A stretch of DNA of 64,000 bases. It comes from Defluviimonas aquaemixtae. Lineage in GTDB: Bacteria > Pseudomonadota > Alphaproteobacteria > Rhodobacterales > Rhodobacteraceae. Within the stretch, counting starts at the first letter, position 1; each line of letters starts with the position of its first letter. Position numbers and translations under genes: made by a program. The stretch is taken from assembly GCF_900302475.1 (NCBI RefSeq), contig NZ_OMOQ01000001.1:558001-622000 (forward strand), given 5' to 3'. The notes beneath the pieces were generated by a model. That model was not told the origin of the DNA. It searched no databases and saw nothing but the letters and a program-made list of their open reading frames with translations. Below are positions 51,253-60,805 of the stretch, one piece after another.

Positions 51253-52350
51253 ATGAACTTCGTTGGCGAGATCGGCCGGGAACCCGACCGTCGGGACGCC
51301 GAACAGGCGCTCGACCTTCTAAGGCGCTGGGCGGAGAAAGCTGACCCGGCGGAAATCGTGCGGCTGGACCCAGCCATCGCGCGGCTTCTGCCCGGGCGCG
51401 AAGTCGGAAACTATCCCGAGCTATCAAGAATCTACCCGGAGAACTTCACGCCGGATGCGAGCTATCGCGCCTCGATGCCCGACCTGCAGAACGGCCCCGC
51501 CAGCCTCATCGTCGGCGCGCAGGCGCCGATCCAGCATGTCGGCATCTCGAACTTTCGCCTGCCGATCCGGTTCCACACCCGTGACGGCGGCGACATCACG
51601 CTCGAGACCTCGGTCACCGGCACCGTCAGTCTCATCGGCGAGAAGAAGGGCATCAACATGAGCCGCATCATGCGGTCCTTCTACGCCCATGCCGAGCGGA
51701 CGTTTTCCTTCTCGGTCCTTGAAGCCGTGCTCGAGGACTACAAGAAGGACCATGACAGCGTCGATGCGCGGCTGATGATGCGGTTTTCCTTTCCCGCGCG
51801 GGTGGATTCGCTCAGGTCGGGGCTCACCGGCTGGCAGTATTACGACATCGCGCTGGAACTGATGGAGGGGGAAGGCCGGCAGAAGCGCATTACCCATCTC
51901 GATTACGTCTATTCGTCGACCTGCCCCTGTTCGCTTGAACTTTCCGAACACGCCCGCCAGTCGCGCGGTCAGCTTGCCACGCCGCACTCGCAGCGTTCGG
52001 TCGCGCGGATCTCGGTTGTCGAGGAGGGTGGCAAGATCCTCTGGTACGAGGACCTGATCGACCTCGCCCGCGCCGCCGTACCGACGGAAACGCAGGTCAT
52101 GGTCAAGCGCGAGGACGAACAGGCTTTTGCCGAGCTCAATGCCGCGAACCCGATTTTCGTCGAGGACGCCGCCCGCAGTTTCGCCGAGCGGCTTCTGGCC
52201 GAGCCGCGCGTCGGCGATTTTCGTATCGTGGCGAGCCACCAGGAAAGCCTGCATTCGCACGATGCGGTGTCGATCCTGACCGAGGGGCCGACCTTCGCCG
52301 CCGAAAGCATCGACCCCAAGCTATTCTCGACGCTTCACCGTCCCGGTTGA
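51253..52350 (+). CDS. folE2: GTP cyclohydrolase I, type IB
   Basis: This 365-residue protein is FolE2 (GTP cyclohydrolase IB), which converts GTP to dihydroneopterin triphosphate, the first step in folate and queuosine pathways. Family blocks: QHVGISNFRLPIRF, GTVSLIGEKKGINMSRIMRSFYAH, SSTCPCSLELSEHAR (conserved Cys) and TPHSQRSVARISV. Unlike zinc-dependent FolE it can use other metals. ATG 51253 follows GAGGAGAGG. No Zur box was recognised upstream. Confidence 0.95.
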   Translation: MNFVGEIGREPDRRDAEQALDLLRRWAEKADPAEIVRLDPAIARLLPGREVGNYPELSRIYPENFTPDASYRASMPDLQNGPASLIVGAQAPIQHVGISNFRLPIRFHTRDGGDITLETSVTGTVSLIGEKKGINMSRIMRSFYAHAERTFSFSVLEAVLEDYKKDHDSVDARLMMRFSFPARVDSLRSGLTGWQYYDIALELMEGEGRQKRITHLDYVYSSTCPCSLELSEHARQSRGQLATPHSQRSVARISVVEEGGKILWYEDLIDLARAAVPTETQVMVKREDEQAFAELNAANPIFVEDAARSFAERLLAEPRVGDFRIVASHQESLHSHDAVSILTEGPTFAAESIDPKLFSTLHRPG

Positions 52351-52428
52351 GATTGAACATCTGGTGCGTCGCGCGACTGCATTCCACACAACCAAGCACT
52401 GGGAGCAAGGGGCGGCCGTGCGGTAAAG

Positions 52429-53901
52429 TCAGTTCGACGAGGCGATGTAGCCGCGGAGCGTGGCGGCGACTCCGTCCTTCCACAGGCGCTCAAGCTGGGC
52501 CGAGAACGCGTCCACAAAACGATCCTTTCGCTTCAGATCGCCAAATATGCTCTCGTATTCGAGGAACAGCGGCGGGCTTTCCCTCGCGGCGAGCGCCCTG
52601 TTCTTCAGTTCGACATGGTCGTCATCGTTCGGCGGGATCGCCTTACCAGCTTCGTCTTCGCCCGCGCAGTAGCGGCACCAGAGGGCCACTTCGAGCGCGA
52701 GACCGTTGACCGGTGCGCTGTGGGCGAGCGCGTCGCGAAGGGTGGGCAGGATGAACTTCGGCTGACGGTTCGACCCGTCGAGGCAGAGGCGCGGGATCGT
52801 GTCGCCGATGCGCGGATTCGAAAAGCGCTCGATGATCTTTTCGCGGTAGGCCGAGTAGTCCACGCCGGCGATCGGCTTCAACGTCGGGATGATCTCCCGC
52901 CGCTGGAGCGCGTCGAGCCAGTCGCGGATCAGGGGATCGGCCATCGCGTCGTGGACGAAATGATGCCCGATCAGCGCCGAGGGATAGGCGATGGCCGCAT
53001 GCCCACCGTTGAGGATGCGCAGCTTCATCAGCTCGTAGGGCGCGACATCCGCGACGAATTCCGCGCCGACCTTTTCCAGAGATGGACGGCCTTGCGGGAA
53101 GTTGTCCTCGAGAACCCACTGCCGGAACGGTTCGCAAACGACCGGGGCCGCATCGTCGATGCCGAATGTCTCGGCGACCATAGCGCGCTCTCGGTCCGAG
53201 GTCGCCGGCGTAATGCAGTCGACCATCGAATTGGGGAAGGCGACATTGTCCTCGATCCATTTCGCGAACCCGGGATCCGAGAGGCGGGCGAGGCCGACGA
53301 CCGTTTGCCGCGCGACATGGCCGTTTTCGGGCAGGTTGTCGCAGGTCATGACAGTGAATGGGGCGGTTCCCGCATCCCAGCGCCGCCTGAGCGCGAGGAT
53401 GATCATGCCGAAGACGCTCTTGGGCTCTTCGGGATGCTCCGCGTCTCGAGCCATGTCGGGATGATCCGCGTTGAACCCGTCGGTTTGGGCGTCGATATAG
53501 TAGCCGCCCTCCGTGATCGTGAGCGAGACGATCCGGATTTCGGGGTCGGTCATCGCGGCGATCGTCTCCTCGGCATCGATTGGCACGAAATCGATCATCG
53601 AGCCAATCACGCGTGCGCTCAGCGCCTTGGGATCGAGCTCCACGACGGTCGTCAGCCAGTCCTGCTTCTTCAGCGTCTCGCGCATGGCAGAGTCGCCGGC
53701 TCGCACGCCCGCGCCCCGGATCGCCCAGTCATGCCCCTCGCCCAGCTCGAACAGCCGGTCGAGATAATGGGCCATGTGGGCGCGGTGAAAGTTTCCGATG
53801 CCAATGTGCAGGATGCCGGCCTTCAGCGCCGCGCGGTCGTAGCGTGGCGTTGAGACTTCGGATCCGATCGCGGCGAGCGCGGCGTTGTTCAATGCGGTCA
53901 T
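52429..53901 (-). CDS. mtlK: Mannitol 2-dehydrogenase
   Basis: This 490-residue member of the long-chain polyol dehydrogenase family oxidises mannitol (also arabitol/sorbitol in some members) to fructose. NAD-binding block ILHIGIGNFHRAHMAHYLDRL is at the N-terminus; TCDNLPENGHVAR, CITPATSDRERA, and the catalytic Lys in ELMKLRILNGGHAAIAY are characteristic. The C-terminal RFSNPRIGDTIPRLCLDGSNRQPKF binds substrate. It is the last gene of the polyol operon. No fructokinase (mtlZ) follows; folE2 is next, on the other strand. Confidence 0.93.
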   Translation of the reverse strand: MTALNNAALAAIGSEVSTPRYDRAALKAGILHIGIGNFHRAHMAHYLDRLFELGEGHDWAIRGAGVRAGDSAMRETLKKQDWLTTVVELDPKALSARVIGSMIDFVPIDAEETIAAMTDPEIRIVSLTITEGGYYIDAQTDGFNADHPDMARDAEHPEEPKSVFGMIILALRRRWDAGTAPFTVMTCDNLPENGHVARQTVVGLARLSDPGFAKWIEDNVAFPNSMVDCITPATSDRERAMVAETFGIDDAAPVVCEPFRQWVLEDNFPQGRPSLEKVGAEFVADVAPYELMKLRILNGGHAAIAYPSALIGHHFVHDAMADPLIRDWLDALQRREIIPTLKPIAGVDYSAYREKIIERFSNPRIGDTIPRLCLDGSNRQPKFILPTLRDALAHSAPVNGLALEVALWCRYCAGEDEAGKAIPPNDDDHVELKNRALAARESPPLFLEYESIFGDLKRKDRFVDAFSAQLERLWKDGVAATLRGYIASSN

Positions 53902-53903
53902 TG

Positions 53904-54677
53904 TCAGCTCATCCAGTTGCCGCCGTCCACGTTGTAGGTCTGGGCGACGATGTAGTCGGCCTCGGGAGTTGCGAGGAAGATCGCCATGCCGGTCAGATCC
54001 TCAGCCCTGCCCATGCGGCCGAAGGGGACAGCCTCGCCCGCTTCCTTCTTCTTCTGGCCGGGAGCCTTACCCTCGTATTTCGCGAAGAGGGCGTCGACGC
54101 CGTCCCAGTGCTCGCCGTCCACGACGCCCGGAGCGATCGCGTTGACGTTGATTCCGTGCTCGATGAGGTTCAGCCCGGCCGATTGCGAGAGGCTGATGAC
54201 AGCGGCCTTCGAGGCGCAATAGACCGCGACAAGGCTTTCGCCGCGGCGGCCGGCCTGAGAGGCCATGTTAATGATTTTGCCACCTTTTCCGCGCGCGATC
54301 ATGCCCTTGGCGACGGTCTGCATCGTGAAGAGCGTGCCCGCGACATTGACCGCGAAGACGCGATCGTAGTCCGCGCGCGTGATATCGGTGACCGGCGCGG
54401 CAGTGAAAAGGGCGGCGTTGTTGATCAGGATGTCGATGCCGCCGAAGCTGTGTTCGACCTCGGCCACGGCAGCGTCGATCGAGGCCTGATCCGTCACGTC
54501 CATCTTCACAGCGATGGCGCCGCTGCCGAGGCTTTCGGCTGCTTCGCGCGCGGCCTTCATGTTTATGTCGGCAATTGCGACCCTGGCACCTTCCGCCGCG
54601 TAAGCCTTCGCGAACGCGAGCCCGATGCCGCGCGCAGCCCCGGTGATGATGGCGGATTTGCCCTCAAGCCGCTTCAT
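53904..54677 (-). CDS. smoS: Sorbitol (L-iditol 2-) dehydrogenase, SDR family
   Basis: This 257-residue short-chain dehydrogenase converts sorbitol to fructose. NAD-binding GxxxGxG is [12 protein letters not shown]. The catalytic Ser-Tyr-Lys are in [63 protein letters not shown] is the substrate and C-terminal loop. This matches SmoS/PolS of Rhodobacter. It begins within the smoK stop (ATGA) and ends two bases before mtlK. The order fits the known Rhodobacter sphaeroides polyol operon. Confidence 0.92.
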   Translation of the reverse strand: MKRLEGKSAIITGAARGIGLAFAKAYAAEGARVAIADINMKAAREAAESLGSGAIAVKMDVTDQASIDAAVAEVEHSFGGIDILINNAALFTAAPVTDITRADYDRVFAVNVAGTLFTMQTVAKGMIARGKGGKIINMASQAGRRGESLVAVYCASKAAVISLSQSAGLNLIEHGINVNAIAPGVVDGEHWDGVDALFAKYEGKAPGQKKKEAGEAVPFGRMGRAEDLTGMAIFLATPEADYIVAQTYNVDGGNWMS

Positions 54678-55678
54678 GCGATCCGCAGACCGTCCTTGTC
54701 GAAACGGTGGATCTTGTCCGCCTCGGGTGTGAGCCAAACGGTGTCGCCGTGGTGGAGATTGACTTCGCCGCCGGCGCGGACGGTCATCGCCTCGGCAAGC
54801 CCGGTATCGTGGACATGGAAGAAAGTGTCCGATCCAAGATGCTCGGAAACGCCGACCGTGCCTTTCCACGTGCCCTCTGTCGGCGAAACCCCGATATGTT
54901 CGGGCCGGACGCCGATCGTTGTCGCGCCGTGTTTCGCCGCCTCCGCGCCGTCGATCAGGTTCATCTTCGGGCTGCCGATGAAGCCCGCGACGAAGACGTT
55001 GCGGGGCGTCCGGTACAGTTCCAGCGGCGACCCCACCTGTTCGATCACCCCGGCCTGCAGGACGACGATCTTGTCGGCCATGGTCATCGCTTCGACCTGG
55101 TCGTGGGTTACGTAGATCATCGTGGTGGTGAGCCGGTTGTGGAGCTCGGAAATCTCAAGCCGCATGCCGACGCGCAGGGCGGCGTCGAGGTTCGACAACG
55201 GCTCGTCGAAGAGGAAGGCCGCGGGCTCGCGCACGATGGCGCGGCCAATGGCGACGCGCTGGCGTTGGCCACCCGAGAGCTGGCCCGGGCGCCGCTCGAG
55301 ATAGTCGGTGAGGTTCAGGACATCGGCGGCGGCCTTGACTCGCCGGTCCTGCTCGGCCTGGTCGAGCCCGGCCATCCTCAGAGGAAATGCGATGTTCTTC
55401 CGCACGCTCATATGCGGGTAGAGCGCGTAGGACTGGAACACCATGGCGAGCCCGCGCTTCGCAGGCGACACGCTGGTCGCGTCGTTGCCGTCGATGCGGA
55501 TCTGTCCGGACGAAACGTCCTCAAGCCCGGCAATCAGCCTGAGCAAGGTGGACTTGCCGCAGCCCGAGGGTCCGACGAAGACGACGAACTCCCCTTCCTC
55601 GATCGTCAGGTCGAGCGGCGGAATGACGTTCACTTCGCCGAAGCTTTTGGAAACCTTGTCGAGTGTGATGCGTCCCAT
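54674..55678 (-). CDS. smoK: Polyol ABC transporter ATPase (MalK/UgpC type)
   Basis: This 334-residue ATPase has Walker [11 protein letters not shown]-loop [16 protein letters not shown], signature [19 protein letters not shown], Walker [16 protein letters not shown] and H-loop [15 protein letters not shown]. The C-terminal OB-type regulatory domain (from about residue 240, with [15 protein letters not shown]) is typical of sugar importers. It drives SmoFG. The gene is followed by smoS through an ATGA overlap. Confidence 0.94.
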   Translation of the reverse strand: MGRITLDKVSKSFGEVNVIPPLDLTIEEGEFVVFVGPSGCGKSTLLRLIAGLEDVSSGQIRIDGNDATSVSPAKRGLAMVFQSYALYPHMSVRKNIAFPLRMAGLDQAEQDRRVKAAADVLNLTDYLERRPGQLSGGQRQRVAIGRAIVREPAAFLFDEPLSNLDAALRVGMRLEISELHNRLTTTMIYVTHDQVEAMTMADKIVVLQAGVIEQVGSPLELYRTPRNVFVAGFIGSPKMNLIDGAEAAKHGATTIGVRPEHIGVSPTEGTWKGTVGVSEHLGSDTFFHVHDTGLAEAMTVRAGGEVNLHHGDTVWLTPEADKIHRFDKDGLRIA

Positions 55679-55690
55679 CTTATTTTTCCC

Positions 55691-56521
55691 TTACTTCACG
55701 GCGCCGAAGGTCAGGCCGCGGACAAGTTGTTTCTGGCTGAACCAGCCCATGATAAGGATCGGCGCGATGGCCATGGTCGAGGCCGCGCTGAGCTTGGCGT
55801 AGAATAGGCCTTCGGGGCTCGAATAGCTGGCGATGAAGGCGGTGAGCGGCGCGGCCTTGGCCGCGGTCAGATTCAGTGTCCAGAACGCCTCGTTCCACGC
55901 CAGGATGATGTTGAGAAGCAGCGTCGAGGCGATGCCGGGCAAGGCCATCGGCGTCAGCACGTAGAGAATTTCGGAGCGGAGCGACGCGCCGTCCATCCGC
56001 GCAGCTTCGAGGATATCGTTGGGGATTTCCTTGAAGTAGGTGTAGAGCATCCAGATGATGATCGGCAGGTTGATGAGCGTCAGCACGATCACCAGTCCCG
56101 TACGCGTGTCGAGAAGCCCCGTATCGCGGAAGATCAGGTAAATCGGCACCAGAACGCCCACCGGCGGCAGCATCTTCGTCGACAGCATCCACATCAGCAC
56201 GTCCTTGGTGCGCTTGGCCGGCACGAAGGCCATCGACCAGGCGGCCGGGATCGCGATGATGAGGCCGAGCACCGTGGAGCCGATCGAGATGACCACCGAA
56301 TTCATGAAGTGCCGGAAATAGTTCGAGCGTTCCATGACGGTGCCGTAGTTCTCCGTCGTCCACTCGAACGCGACGAAGACAGGCGGATCGGCGATCGCGG
56401 TTGCTTCGGTCTTGAAGCTCGTGAGCACGGTCCAGAGGATCGGAAAGAAGATCAGGAAGGCGATGAACCACGCGGCGGCTGTGGTGATCGTCTTGCGGCG
56501 GTTCGTGACAGCGCGGGCCAT
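55691..56521 (-). CDS. smoG: Polyol ABC transporter permease (MalG type)
   Basis: This 276-residue membrane protein is MalG-like with about six transmembrane helices. The EAA loop is EAARMDGASLRSEILYVLTPMALPGIASTLLLNIILAWNEAFW. Extracytoplasmic region ERSNYFRHFMNSVVISIGSTVLGLIIAIPAAWSMA. It pairs with SmoF, starts 11 bases after it and ends 12 bases before smoK. Confidence 0.93.
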   Translation of the reverse strand: MARAVTNRRKTITTAAAWFIAFLIFFPILWTVLTSFKTEATAIADPPVFVAFEWTTENYGTVMERSNYFRHFMNSVVISIGSTVLGLIIAIPAAWSMAFVPAKRTKDVLMWMLSTKMLPPVGVLVPIYLIFRDTGLLDTRTGLVIVLTLINLPIIIWMLYTYFKEIPNDILEAARMDGASLRSEILYVLTPMALPGIASTLLLNIILAWNEAFWTLNLTAAKAAPLTAFIASYSSPEGLFYAKLSAASTMAIAPILIMGWFSQKQLVRGLTFGAVK

Positions 56522-56532
56522 GTCTCTCTCCC

Positions 56533-57405
56533 TTACGTGTCGAGGTTCTTGCCGATCATCCGCATCAGGAAGATCGCAACGATATTGGCGAGAATGATGG
56601 CGACGACGCCGCCAGCGGAGCCCGTGCCGACATCGAAGCGCAGAAGCGACTCGGCATAGACAAGGAAGGTGAGGTTCGTCGACGCCGTGCCCGGACCGCC
56701 ATTGGTGGTCACGAGGATCTCGGCGAAGATCGACAGAAGGAAGATCGTCTGGATCAGGATCACCACCGTGATTGCGCGCGCCAGATGCGGCAGGATCATG
56801 AAGACGAAGCGGTTCGGGAAGTTCGCGCCGTCCATCTCGGCCGCTTCGAGCTGCTCACTGTCGAGCGACTGCAGCGCGGTCAGCAGGATCAGCGTGGCGA
56901 ACGGCAGCCACTGCCAGGAGACGATCAGGATGATCGACATCAGCGGCGCGTGCGCGAGGAAGTCGAAGGGTTGAAGCCCGACAGCCTTGGCAGCGTGGGC
57001 GAAGAGCCCGCTCACCGGGTTCATGAACATGTTCTTCCAGACCAGCGCCGAAACCGTCGGCATGACGAAGAACGGCGCGATGACGAGGACCCGGACAATG
57101 CCCTGTCCCCACATCGGCTGATCGATCAGGAGCGCAAGCAGCACACCGCCGACGATCGTGATGAGGAGGATTCCTCCCACCAGCAGGAGCGTGTTCCACA
57201 ACGCGGAAAAGAAAGCAGGATCGCTCAGGAAGAAGCGATAGTTCGCCAGGCCTGCCCACTCCTCCATCCCCGGCATGAGAAGGTTGTAGCGCAGGAAGGA
57301 GAAATAGAGCGTGAGGCTCAGCGGGATGATCATCCAGCCCAGCAGGAGAAGGACGGCGGGCGAGATCATCAGTCTTGCGGCGGAGCGGGATGCTTTGGTG
57401 GCCAT
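56533..57405 (-). CDS. smoF: Polyol ABC transporter permease (MalF type)
   Basis: This 290-residue membrane protein has about six transmembrane helices. Its EAA loop is EAAEMDGANFPNRFVFMILPHLARAITVVILIQTIF, and the first helix is RLMISPAVLLLLGWMIIPLSLTLYFSFLRYN. It forms the channel with SmoG. ATG 57405 is chosen for upstream context. It follows a strong stem-loop after smoE, so its expression is probably lower. Confidence 0.93.
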   Translation of the reverse strand: MATKASRSAARLMISPAVLLLLGWMIIPLSLTLYFSFLRYNLLMPGMEEWAGLANYRFFLSDPAFFSALWNTLLLVGGILLITIVGGVLLALLIDQPMWGQGIVRVLVIAPFFVMPTVSALVWKNMFMNPVSGLFAHAAKAVGLQPFDFLAHAPLMSIILIVSWQWLPFATLILLTALQSLDSEQLEAAEMDGANFPNRFVFMILPHLARAITVVILIQTIFLLSIFAEILVTTNGGPGTASTNLTFLVYAESLLRFDVGTGSAGGVVAIILANIVAIFLMRMIGKNLDT

Positions 57406-57512
57406 CGGTCCTTGCCTCGTCTCGGCTGAAATCCGGGTGCGCGGGCACAATGCGGTTCAGCGCAGTAGCGCCCGCAACGAAAGCAACAACAGGGAACGGG
57501 TTACTTCGAGGG

Positions 57513-57536
57513 CGGCCGCCCCCGAAGGGACGGCCG
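57513..57536 (-). promoter_or_regulatory. Stem-loop with UUCG tetraloop after smoE
   Basis: On the minus strand CGGCCGTCCC-TTCG-GGGGCGGCCG forms a 10-bp stem (one G-T wobble) with a UUCG tetraloop. It lies 12 bases after the smoE stop (57549) and before smoF (57405), without a T-run. Likely an mRNA 3' stabiliser for the abundant binding protein. Confidence 0.7.
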
Positions 57537-57548
57537 GGGAGCGTCCGG

Positions 57549-58856
57549 TTACTTGATGTAGCCGGCCTTCATCATTTCACGCTCGGTCAGCTGCTGGGCC
57601 GCAGCCAGCGCGTCTTCGGCCGACATCTGGCCTGCGAGCGCGGCCGAGAACTGCTGGCCGACAGCCGTGGCGACGCCCTGGAACTCCGGGATCGCGACGA
57701 ACTGGACGCCGACATAGGGCACCTCGTCGACCGCAGGGTTGGTCGGATCGGCCGAATTGATCGAGTCGAGCGTCATCTTGGCGAACGGCACTTCGGCATA
57801 TTCGGGGTTCTCGTAGAGCGAGGTACGCGTGCCCGGCGGGACGTTGGCCCAACCTTCGTTCGAAGCGACGAGTTCGAGGTATTCCTTGGACGTTGCCCAC
57901 GCGACGAACTTCTTGGCCGCATCGATCTTCTGCGAACCCGCAGGGATCGCCAGCGACCAGGCCCAGAGCCAGTTGCCGCGCTTGCCGAGCCCGTTGTCCG
58001 GTGCGAGCGCGAAGCCGACCTTGTCGGCGACGGTCGAGTCTGCCCCGGTCACGAAGGACGCGGCCACGGTGGCGTCGATCCACATGCCGCACTTGCCTTG
58101 CTGGAAGAGCGCGAGGTTCTCGTTGAAGCCGTTGTTCGACGAGCCCGGAGGACCGTAGTTGTTCATCAGGTCGAGATAGAAGTTGAGCGTGTTGGCCCAG
58201 GCTTCGGAGTCGAACTGGGGTTTCCACTCCATGTCGAACCACTTCGCGCCGAACGAGTTGGACATCGCGGTCAGGAACGCCATGTTCTCGCCCCAGCCGG
58301 CCTTGCCGCGCAGGCAAATGCCGAAGATTTCGTTGTCCTTGTCGGTCATTGCCGCTGCGGCTTCCTTGATGAAGTCCCAGGTCGGCGCCTCGGGCATCTC
58401 CAGTCCGGCCGCTTCCATCAGGTCGGTCCGGTACATGACCATCGACGATTCACCGTAGAACGGCGCGGCATAAAGCTCGCCGTCCACGGTCAGACCGCCC
58501 CGGATCGCTGGCAGCAGGTCGTCGATATCGTATTCCGCGGGCAGGTCGTTGAGCGACACGAGCCAGCCTTGCTTGGCCCAGATCGGGACCTCGTAGGTGC
58601 CGATCGTCATGACGTCGTACTGGCCGCCCTTGGTGGCGATGTCGGTCGTCACACGCTGACGCAGGACGTTTTCCTCAAGCGTCACCCACTCGACCTCGAT
58701 GTCGGGGTTTTTTGACGTGAAATCATCCGTCAGGCCCTGCATTCGGATCATGTCGCCGTTGTTCACGGTTGCGATCGTCAGCGTCTCGGCCTGAGCGAAG
58801 GCCGCTGCAGCACTGAGCGCGGTTGCACCCAGAAGGGCGCGCGTCGTCAGGTTCAT
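57549..58856 (-). CDS. smoE: Polyol-binding periplasmic protein
   Basis: This 435-residue family 1 solute-binding protein has a signal peptide (residues 1-22, ending AAAFAQA). SmoE binds sorbitol/mannitol in Rhodobacter. Body blocks: ETLTIATVNNGDMIRMQGLTDDF, VEWVTLEENVLRQRVTTDIATKGGQYDVMTIGTYEVPIWA and the C-terminal DALAAAQQLTEREMMKAGYIK. ATG 58856 with GGAGG upstream is chosen; the longer frame from 58967 crosses the promoter region. Confidence 0.93.
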   Translation of the reverse strand: MNLTTRALLGATALSAAAAFAQAETLTIATVNNGDMIRMQGLTDDFTSKNPDIEVEWVTLEENVLRQRVTTDIATKGGQYDVMTIGTYEVPIWAKQGWLVSLNDLPAEYDIDDLLPAIRGGLTVDGELYAAPFYGESSMVMYRTDLMEAAGLEMPEAPTWDFIKEAAAAMTDKDNEIFGICLRGKAGWGENMAFLTAMSNSFGAKWFDMEWKPQFDSEAWANTLNFYLDLMNNYGPPGSSNNGFNENLALFQQGKCGMWIDATVAASFVTGADSTVADKVGFALAPDNGLGKRGNWLWAWSLAIPAGSQKIDAAKKFVAWATSKEYLELVASNEGWANVPPGTRTSLYENPEYAEVPFAKMTLDSINSADPTNPAVDEVPYVGVQFVAIPEFQGVATAVGQQFSAALAGQMSAEDALAAAQQLTEREMMKAGYIK

Positions 58857-58878
58857 CTGTTCCTCCCTTTTCCCATCA

Positions 58879-58910
58879 TTGGGCAAATGCCTATTGGGTG
58901 GGCAAATATT
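58879..58910 (-). promoter_or_regulatory. Candidate regulator site: direct repeats before smoE
   Basis: TGGGCAAAT occurs twice (58880-58888 and 58899-58907), 19-20 bases apart, 25-55 bases upstream of the smoE start. On the minus strand a TTGACT -35-like hexamer lies upstream (near 58929-58934). The neighbouring SorC-family regulator is the obvious candidate to bind here. Confidence 0.45.
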
Positions 58911-58990
58911 CGCAGCCCGAGCGAGTCGAGTCAACAGTGAACTTTTTATACACTTATTGGCCCACATGCGGGGCCGGTCTCAAGTTGGCT

Positions 58991-59953
58991 TCAGCGTTCG
59001 GCGAGAAGCAACTCTGCCGTCGCCTCATTGGTGATTAGGCCATTGACCAGTCTGCCGCGCAATGCCGCCGTGAACGCGGTTACCTTCGCCTCACCGACCG
59101 CCACCGCGATCACGCGCCGCTCGACCGCCTTGGGCAGCGGAACCGAGGCCACGCGCGCGTTGAAGGCGCAGTCGATGATGTGGCCGTCCTGGTCATAGAC
59201 CCAACTTGTGATCTCGCCGGCGGCGCCGGCGGCGACGAGTGAATCTATCTCGTTCTCCGGCACGAACCCGTCCACGACAAGCGGCGCGGTGCGGTTCATC
59301 TGGCCGATGCCGACAAGCGTCAGGTCCGCCTGCTGGCCAAGCGCGATCGTGTTACGGACTGCCTGTTGCGAAAGAAGGACCCTCAGCTCGTCTTCGTCGC
59401 GCGCGAGCACCGGCAATGGGTAGGGATAGTGCTTCGCGCCGACCCGTTCGGCCATGGCGATAGTGGCGTTGTAGGGCGTCGCAGACCCGTCCTGCATCAT
59501 GTTGCCCAGAAGCGAGACGATGCTGTGCTGCGGGCACGCCATGCGCGGCAGTTGATCCACCGTGGCCTTAAGCGCTCGACCGGTGCCGAGCGCGATGATC
59601 TTCGGCTCGTCGGATTTTAGAACGCGCTCAAGCTCCGCGGCCGCTGCGATCGCCACGCCGGTCAGCAGCCCCGGCGCTCCGGGATCGGAGGGCACGACTT
59701 CGCAGAATTTCAGGTCGTAGGCTGCGGTGAGCGCCCCGGAGAGATCCATGCAGCGTCCGATCGGGTGATCGATTCGCACCTTGACCAGCCGCTCGCTGAC
59801 CGCCATCGCCACGAGCCGCTGCGCCGTCTGGCGCGAGACGCCAAGCTTCTTCGCGATCTCGTCCTGGGTGTTGCCCGCAACGTAGTAGAGCCATCCGGCG
59901 CGCGCGGCATCGTCGAGCCGAGTGGTCTCCGGTGTGAAGCGTCCGACGGTCAC
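58991..59953 (-). CDS. smoC: SorC/DeoR-family polyol operon regulator
   Basis: This 320-residue protein has an N-terminal HTH (NTQDEIAKKLGVSRQTAQRLVAMAVSERLVKV, residues 28-60) and a sugar-binding SorC-type domain (CEVVPSDPGAPGLLTGVAIAAAAELERVLKSDEPKIIALGTGRALKATVDQL ... GQMNRTAPLV). It should sense a sugar phosphate or polyol and control the operon from the smoE upstream region. It is cotranscribed with the HAD gene (ATGA overlap at 59950-59953). Confidence 0.9.
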   Translation of the reverse strand: MTVGRFTPETTRLDDAARAGWLYYVAGNTQDEIAKKLGVSRQTAQRLVAMAVSERLVKVRIDHPIGRCMDLSGALTAAYDLKFCEVVPSDPGAPGLLTGVAIAAAAELERVLKSDEPKIIALGTGRALKATVDQLPRMACPQHSIVSLLGNMMQDGSATPYNATIAMAERVGAKHYPYPLPVLARDEDELRVLLSQQAVRNTIALGQQADLTLVGIGQMNRTAPLVVDGFVPENEIDSLVAAGAAGEITSWVYDQDGHIIDCAFNARVASVPLPKAVERRVIAVAVGEAKVTAFTAALRGRLVNGLITNEATAELLLAER

Positions 59954-60621
59954 GTTGCGTCCGATCCTTGGCAGAGTTCTTCAAAGAGGTGCGGGAAATC
60001 GGCCCAATTGTCAAAGAATCGTACCGGAAAGGGTGCATCGGGCGCCTGACCCTGCAGGTGCTCGCCGCCCGTATAGGCCAAGGCGGCCATGCCTGCGGCG
60101 CCGGCGGCGGTAAGCCCCGGCGCGCTGTCTTCGATCACCAATGTGCGGGCGGGCGGCACGCCCATCCGGCGCGCGGCATGCAGGAAGAGATCGGGCGCCG
60201 GCTTGCCGTGGCGGACCTCGCTCGCCGTGAATACGTCGGGGCCGAACCGCGCGGCGAGGCCGAGCAACTCGAGCGTCCGCGAGACCCGCTCGGGGCTCGA
60301 CGAGGTCGCGACACAGGCAGCGACGTTTAGCGCGTCGAGAACCTCGACGACGCCGCTCGTGGGGCGGAGCTCCGTCTCGAACCGTTTGAGAAGCCGGTTG
60401 CGATACCGCATCTCGAAATCTGCGGGCAGCGGCCGGTCCAGATCTTCGCGGATCATCTTGGCCACCGTCGGAAAGCTGCGGCCCAGAAAGTGTCGGCGCA
60501 CATAGCCGAAATCGATCGCGATCCCCTCGCGCGCCAGCTCCTCGATCAGGACATGCGCCGAGATGACCTCGCTGTCGGCAAGCACGCCGTCGCAATCGAA
60601 GATGACGAGTTCCACGCTCAC
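59950..60621 (-). CDS. HAD-family phosphatase (phosphoglycolate phosphatase/beta-PGM type)
   Basis: This 223-residue HAD hydrolase has motif I IFDCDGVLADSE, motif II ATSSSPERVSR, the Lys of motif III in RHGKPAPDLFLHAARRMG and motif IV VIEDSAPGLTAAGAAGM. The helical cap (SEVISAHVLIEELAREGIAIDF) is of the beta-phosphoglucomutase/phosphatase type. As first gene before smoC it may act on a sugar-phosphate by-product of polyol metabolism. HAD genes are known to accompany polyol operons in Rhodobacter; the substrate is not known. Confidence 0.85.
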   Translation of the reverse strand: MSVELVIFDCDGVLADSEVISAHVLIEELAREGIAIDFGYVRRHFLGRSFPTVAKMIREDLDRPLPADFEMRYRNRLLKRFETELRPTSGVVEVLDALNVAACVATSSSPERVSRTLELLGLAARFGPDVFTASEVRHGKPAPDLFLHAARRMGVPPARTLVIEDSAPGLTAAGAAGMAALAYTGGEHLQGQAPDAPFPVRFFDNWADFPHLFEELCQGSDAT

Positions 60622-60805
60622 AGCCGCATATGTAGCACAATCAATCGGGCAGTCATCGCGCTTCGCTGGTCGGCGTCAATCAACTCCTGTACGAACTCGC
60701 GGCCGCAATTGACAGGTGCAGGCTGCGTATCCACTATGACCGGATTGATCTCTCAGCGAAAAATAAGCGCGGCGTTATCCGTGCAAGTATCAAGGTGAGG
60801 GGACT

